Shown: positions 38,881-41,800 of the stretch, in pieces
Numbering within the stretch: the first letter of the stretch is position 1
How the letters are laid out: each line of letters opens with the position of its first letter
Origin: Luidia sarsii
Taxonomy: Eukaryota; Echinodermata; Asteroidea; Paxillosida; Luidiidae
Direction of reading: 5' to 3'
Assembly (NCBI GenBank): GCA_949987565.1
Contig: OX465110.1
Span: 18,695,139-18,759,138 of the forward strand
Length of the DNA: 64,000 nt
Program-made: the position numbers and the translations under genes
The notes under the pieces: generated by a model
Seen by the model: the letters and a program-made list of their open reading frames with translations, nothing else
Told to the model about the DNA's origin: nothing
The model's database searches: none

Positions 38881-41800
38881 GAGAGGGAGAAGGAGGTGGC
38901 TTTCGATTCTGACACAAATTGATCTGCTGCAGGTGTCACAGATAGAGTGCCCTGCCCTTTTGTCAGGAGACATGTCAGGATCAATAAGCTCTATCACTGG
39001 TCAGGAGATGTTTAGATGTTTAGTACATGCCATCATTTAGCACACACAAAACCTGACTACGGTAATAAGCAAAAATGTTGCAAAAATGTTTTTGTTTAGA
39101 ATAATGAGCCATTTTCAATGCTCCGGTCCAGTCAAAGTTTTCACTGCCATTTTTTTTCCAAATTACAGTCATATGCAAAAATGTTGCAAACTGCTTACCG
39201 ACTAAAACGACCAAAAAGCGAATATCAAAAAATTAGAAGGGCCCGATGTTTTGATACTTGCAGGTCCTCTCTCAAAGGCATTCTGACGTTTCGATCCTAG
39301 CAGGACCTTTCTCAAAGGCATTCTGACGTTTCGATCCTAGCGGGACCTTTCTCAAAGGCATTCTGACGTTTCGATCCTAGCAGGACCTTTCTCAAAGGCA
39401 TTCTGCCATTTCGATCCTAGCAGGACCTTTCTCAAAGGCATTCTGACGTTTTGATCCTAGCAGGACCTTTCTCAAAGGCATTCTGCCGTTTCGATCCTAG
39501 CAGGACCTTTCTCAAAGGCATTCTGCAGTTTCGATCCTAGCAGGACCTTTCTCAAAGGCATTCTGCCGTTTCGATCCTGGCAGGACCTTTCTCAAAGAGA
39601 ACTGTCCTGCCAGGATCGAAACGTCAGGCCCTCCTATAAAATGAAACAGCAACTTGAACTCCTTCCCCCCCTTTCCCCCCCCCTCCCTCACCCCTTTCCT
39701 CCCCACAAAACAGAAGCTGCGCTGCCACATCGAGGGTGGGCGGCCCCTGCGCCTGGTGCTGACCGGCATGTGCGTGGGCAGCCAGCCCCAGAAGGAGGTG
39801 CTCCACTTCAACACCCACGTCCGCGTCAAGGACGTGCGCAGCCTGACGCTGCACAACCGCACCAACCAGCGCTGGGAGCTGCGGCCCGTGGTGGAGGGCG
39901 AGCACTGGACGGGCGCCGACGCCGTCGCCCTGGAGCCCCAGCAGAGCAGGCCCTACGAGATGACCTACCGGCCACTGATCATGACGGCCGAGGGCAAGAA
40001 GCACACGGTACGCCTGGCACAGTCAGTTGGCACCCGCAGATACCTGCCACTACCAACCACCACTCATAGGTTCACACACAGACACCCCATAAGTACCCAC
40101 AAGCACCTAGATGACCTACCGGCCCTTGGTCATGACGGCCGAGGGCAAGAAGCACACGGTACGCCTGGCACAGCCAGTTGGCACCCGCAGATACCTGCCG
40201 CTACCCACCACCACTCATAGGTTCGCACACAGACACCTCATAAGTACCCACAAGCACCTACATAAATGACCTACCGGCCCTTGGTCATGACGGCCAAGGG
40301 CAAGAAGCATACGGTATACTTAGCAGAGCCACTTAGAACCCATTGGCACCCACAGGTACCTACCACCAACCACCACTCATAGGTTCACACACAGACAACC
40401 CATAGGCACCCACAATCACCTACTGTAGGAGATGACCCACCGGCTCTAGTTCATGATGGCCAAGGGCAAGAAGCACATGGTAACTTGGCACAGCCACTTA
40501 TTAGAACCCAGTTGGTACCCACAGTTACCCACTACCACCAATCACTACTCATAGGTTCACACACAGACACCGCATAGGCACCCAAAGTTACCCACTACCA
40601 CCCACACAGACAACCCATAGGGTTGCAGACACCCTGTGAGCACCCAGTACCACCCACAGATGGGTTATTGACAGTGTCTCCCAGTGAAGCTAACCCATGC
40701 CCAAGGCATCCTGTGCGGTATTCAAGCCCCCTCCTCTCTCCTCTCCACTGCAGGGAACAGTGTTCTTTGCGCTGCCCGACGGCTCAGGGCTCCTCTACAA
40801 CCTGACAGGGGTCTCGGAGCCCCCCAAGGCGGCCGGGAGCGTCACCCGGGAGGTGCCCAGCAAGACCCAGTACACGGAGCTTTTGTCCGTCTCCAACTGG
40901 CTCAAGAGGCCCCAGCGGTAAGTCTCCGTCGCTGGCTAGCAGTCGATTTCATGGTATCCAATCGCAACTCAGGATCAATCAAAAGACGGCCAGCAACCAT
41001 ACGGCCCATCCAAATGTACAAAGGCTTATCCAATCTTTTGTTGAGTTACGGTGGCTCGTAAGGCCTTGTGAAATCCACCCCGGGTCTCTCACCTGGAAGC
41101 TGGGTCGAGACCTCTGCCCAATGGAAAATAGCCTCTGAATGTATTGTGCTGATGATGAAGCCATTTCAGAACCGGTCCGACAAAATGATTTTTAAATGTA
41201 CAATCCACAATGGCAATCAGAACTCTATTTTGCCACCAGTGGGCACAACACAGTTTGAAGGATTCGCTTGATCCAAATTTCCTCGCAAATATCCTTGTAT
41301 CCGCCTAATCCCTCGTTACGCTATGAAGTTGTGTGGCATATGGGAGATCTAATCTTTTAATCCCCCCTCTCTCTCACCTTTTCCCTGGATCTAGCTTCAA
41401 GGTGATCATTGCAAATCCCCTGTATCTGCCTAATCCCTTATCACGCTATGAAGTTGCGTGGGAGATCCAATCCTCTAATCCCCCTCCCCTCCTCTCCAAC
41501 CTTTTCCCTCCACCCAGCTTCAAGGTGATCGTCGCAAATCCCCTGTATCCACCTAATCCCTCGTCACGCTAGGAAGTTACATCTTCTAATGGGTGATCTT
41601 CATCAAGTTGCGTGGGTAATCTAATCTTCTGATACATGTATCTCCCCCCGCCCCCTCCCTCCTCTCCCTCCCTCCAGCTTCAAGGTGATCATCGAGATGA
41701 TGAAGCCAGACAAGCTGGACACGGCCACCACTCTGAAGGGCCTGGACTACATCGACGTGCCTGGCCACAGCAAGCGCGACTACAAGCTCCACTTCTTCTG

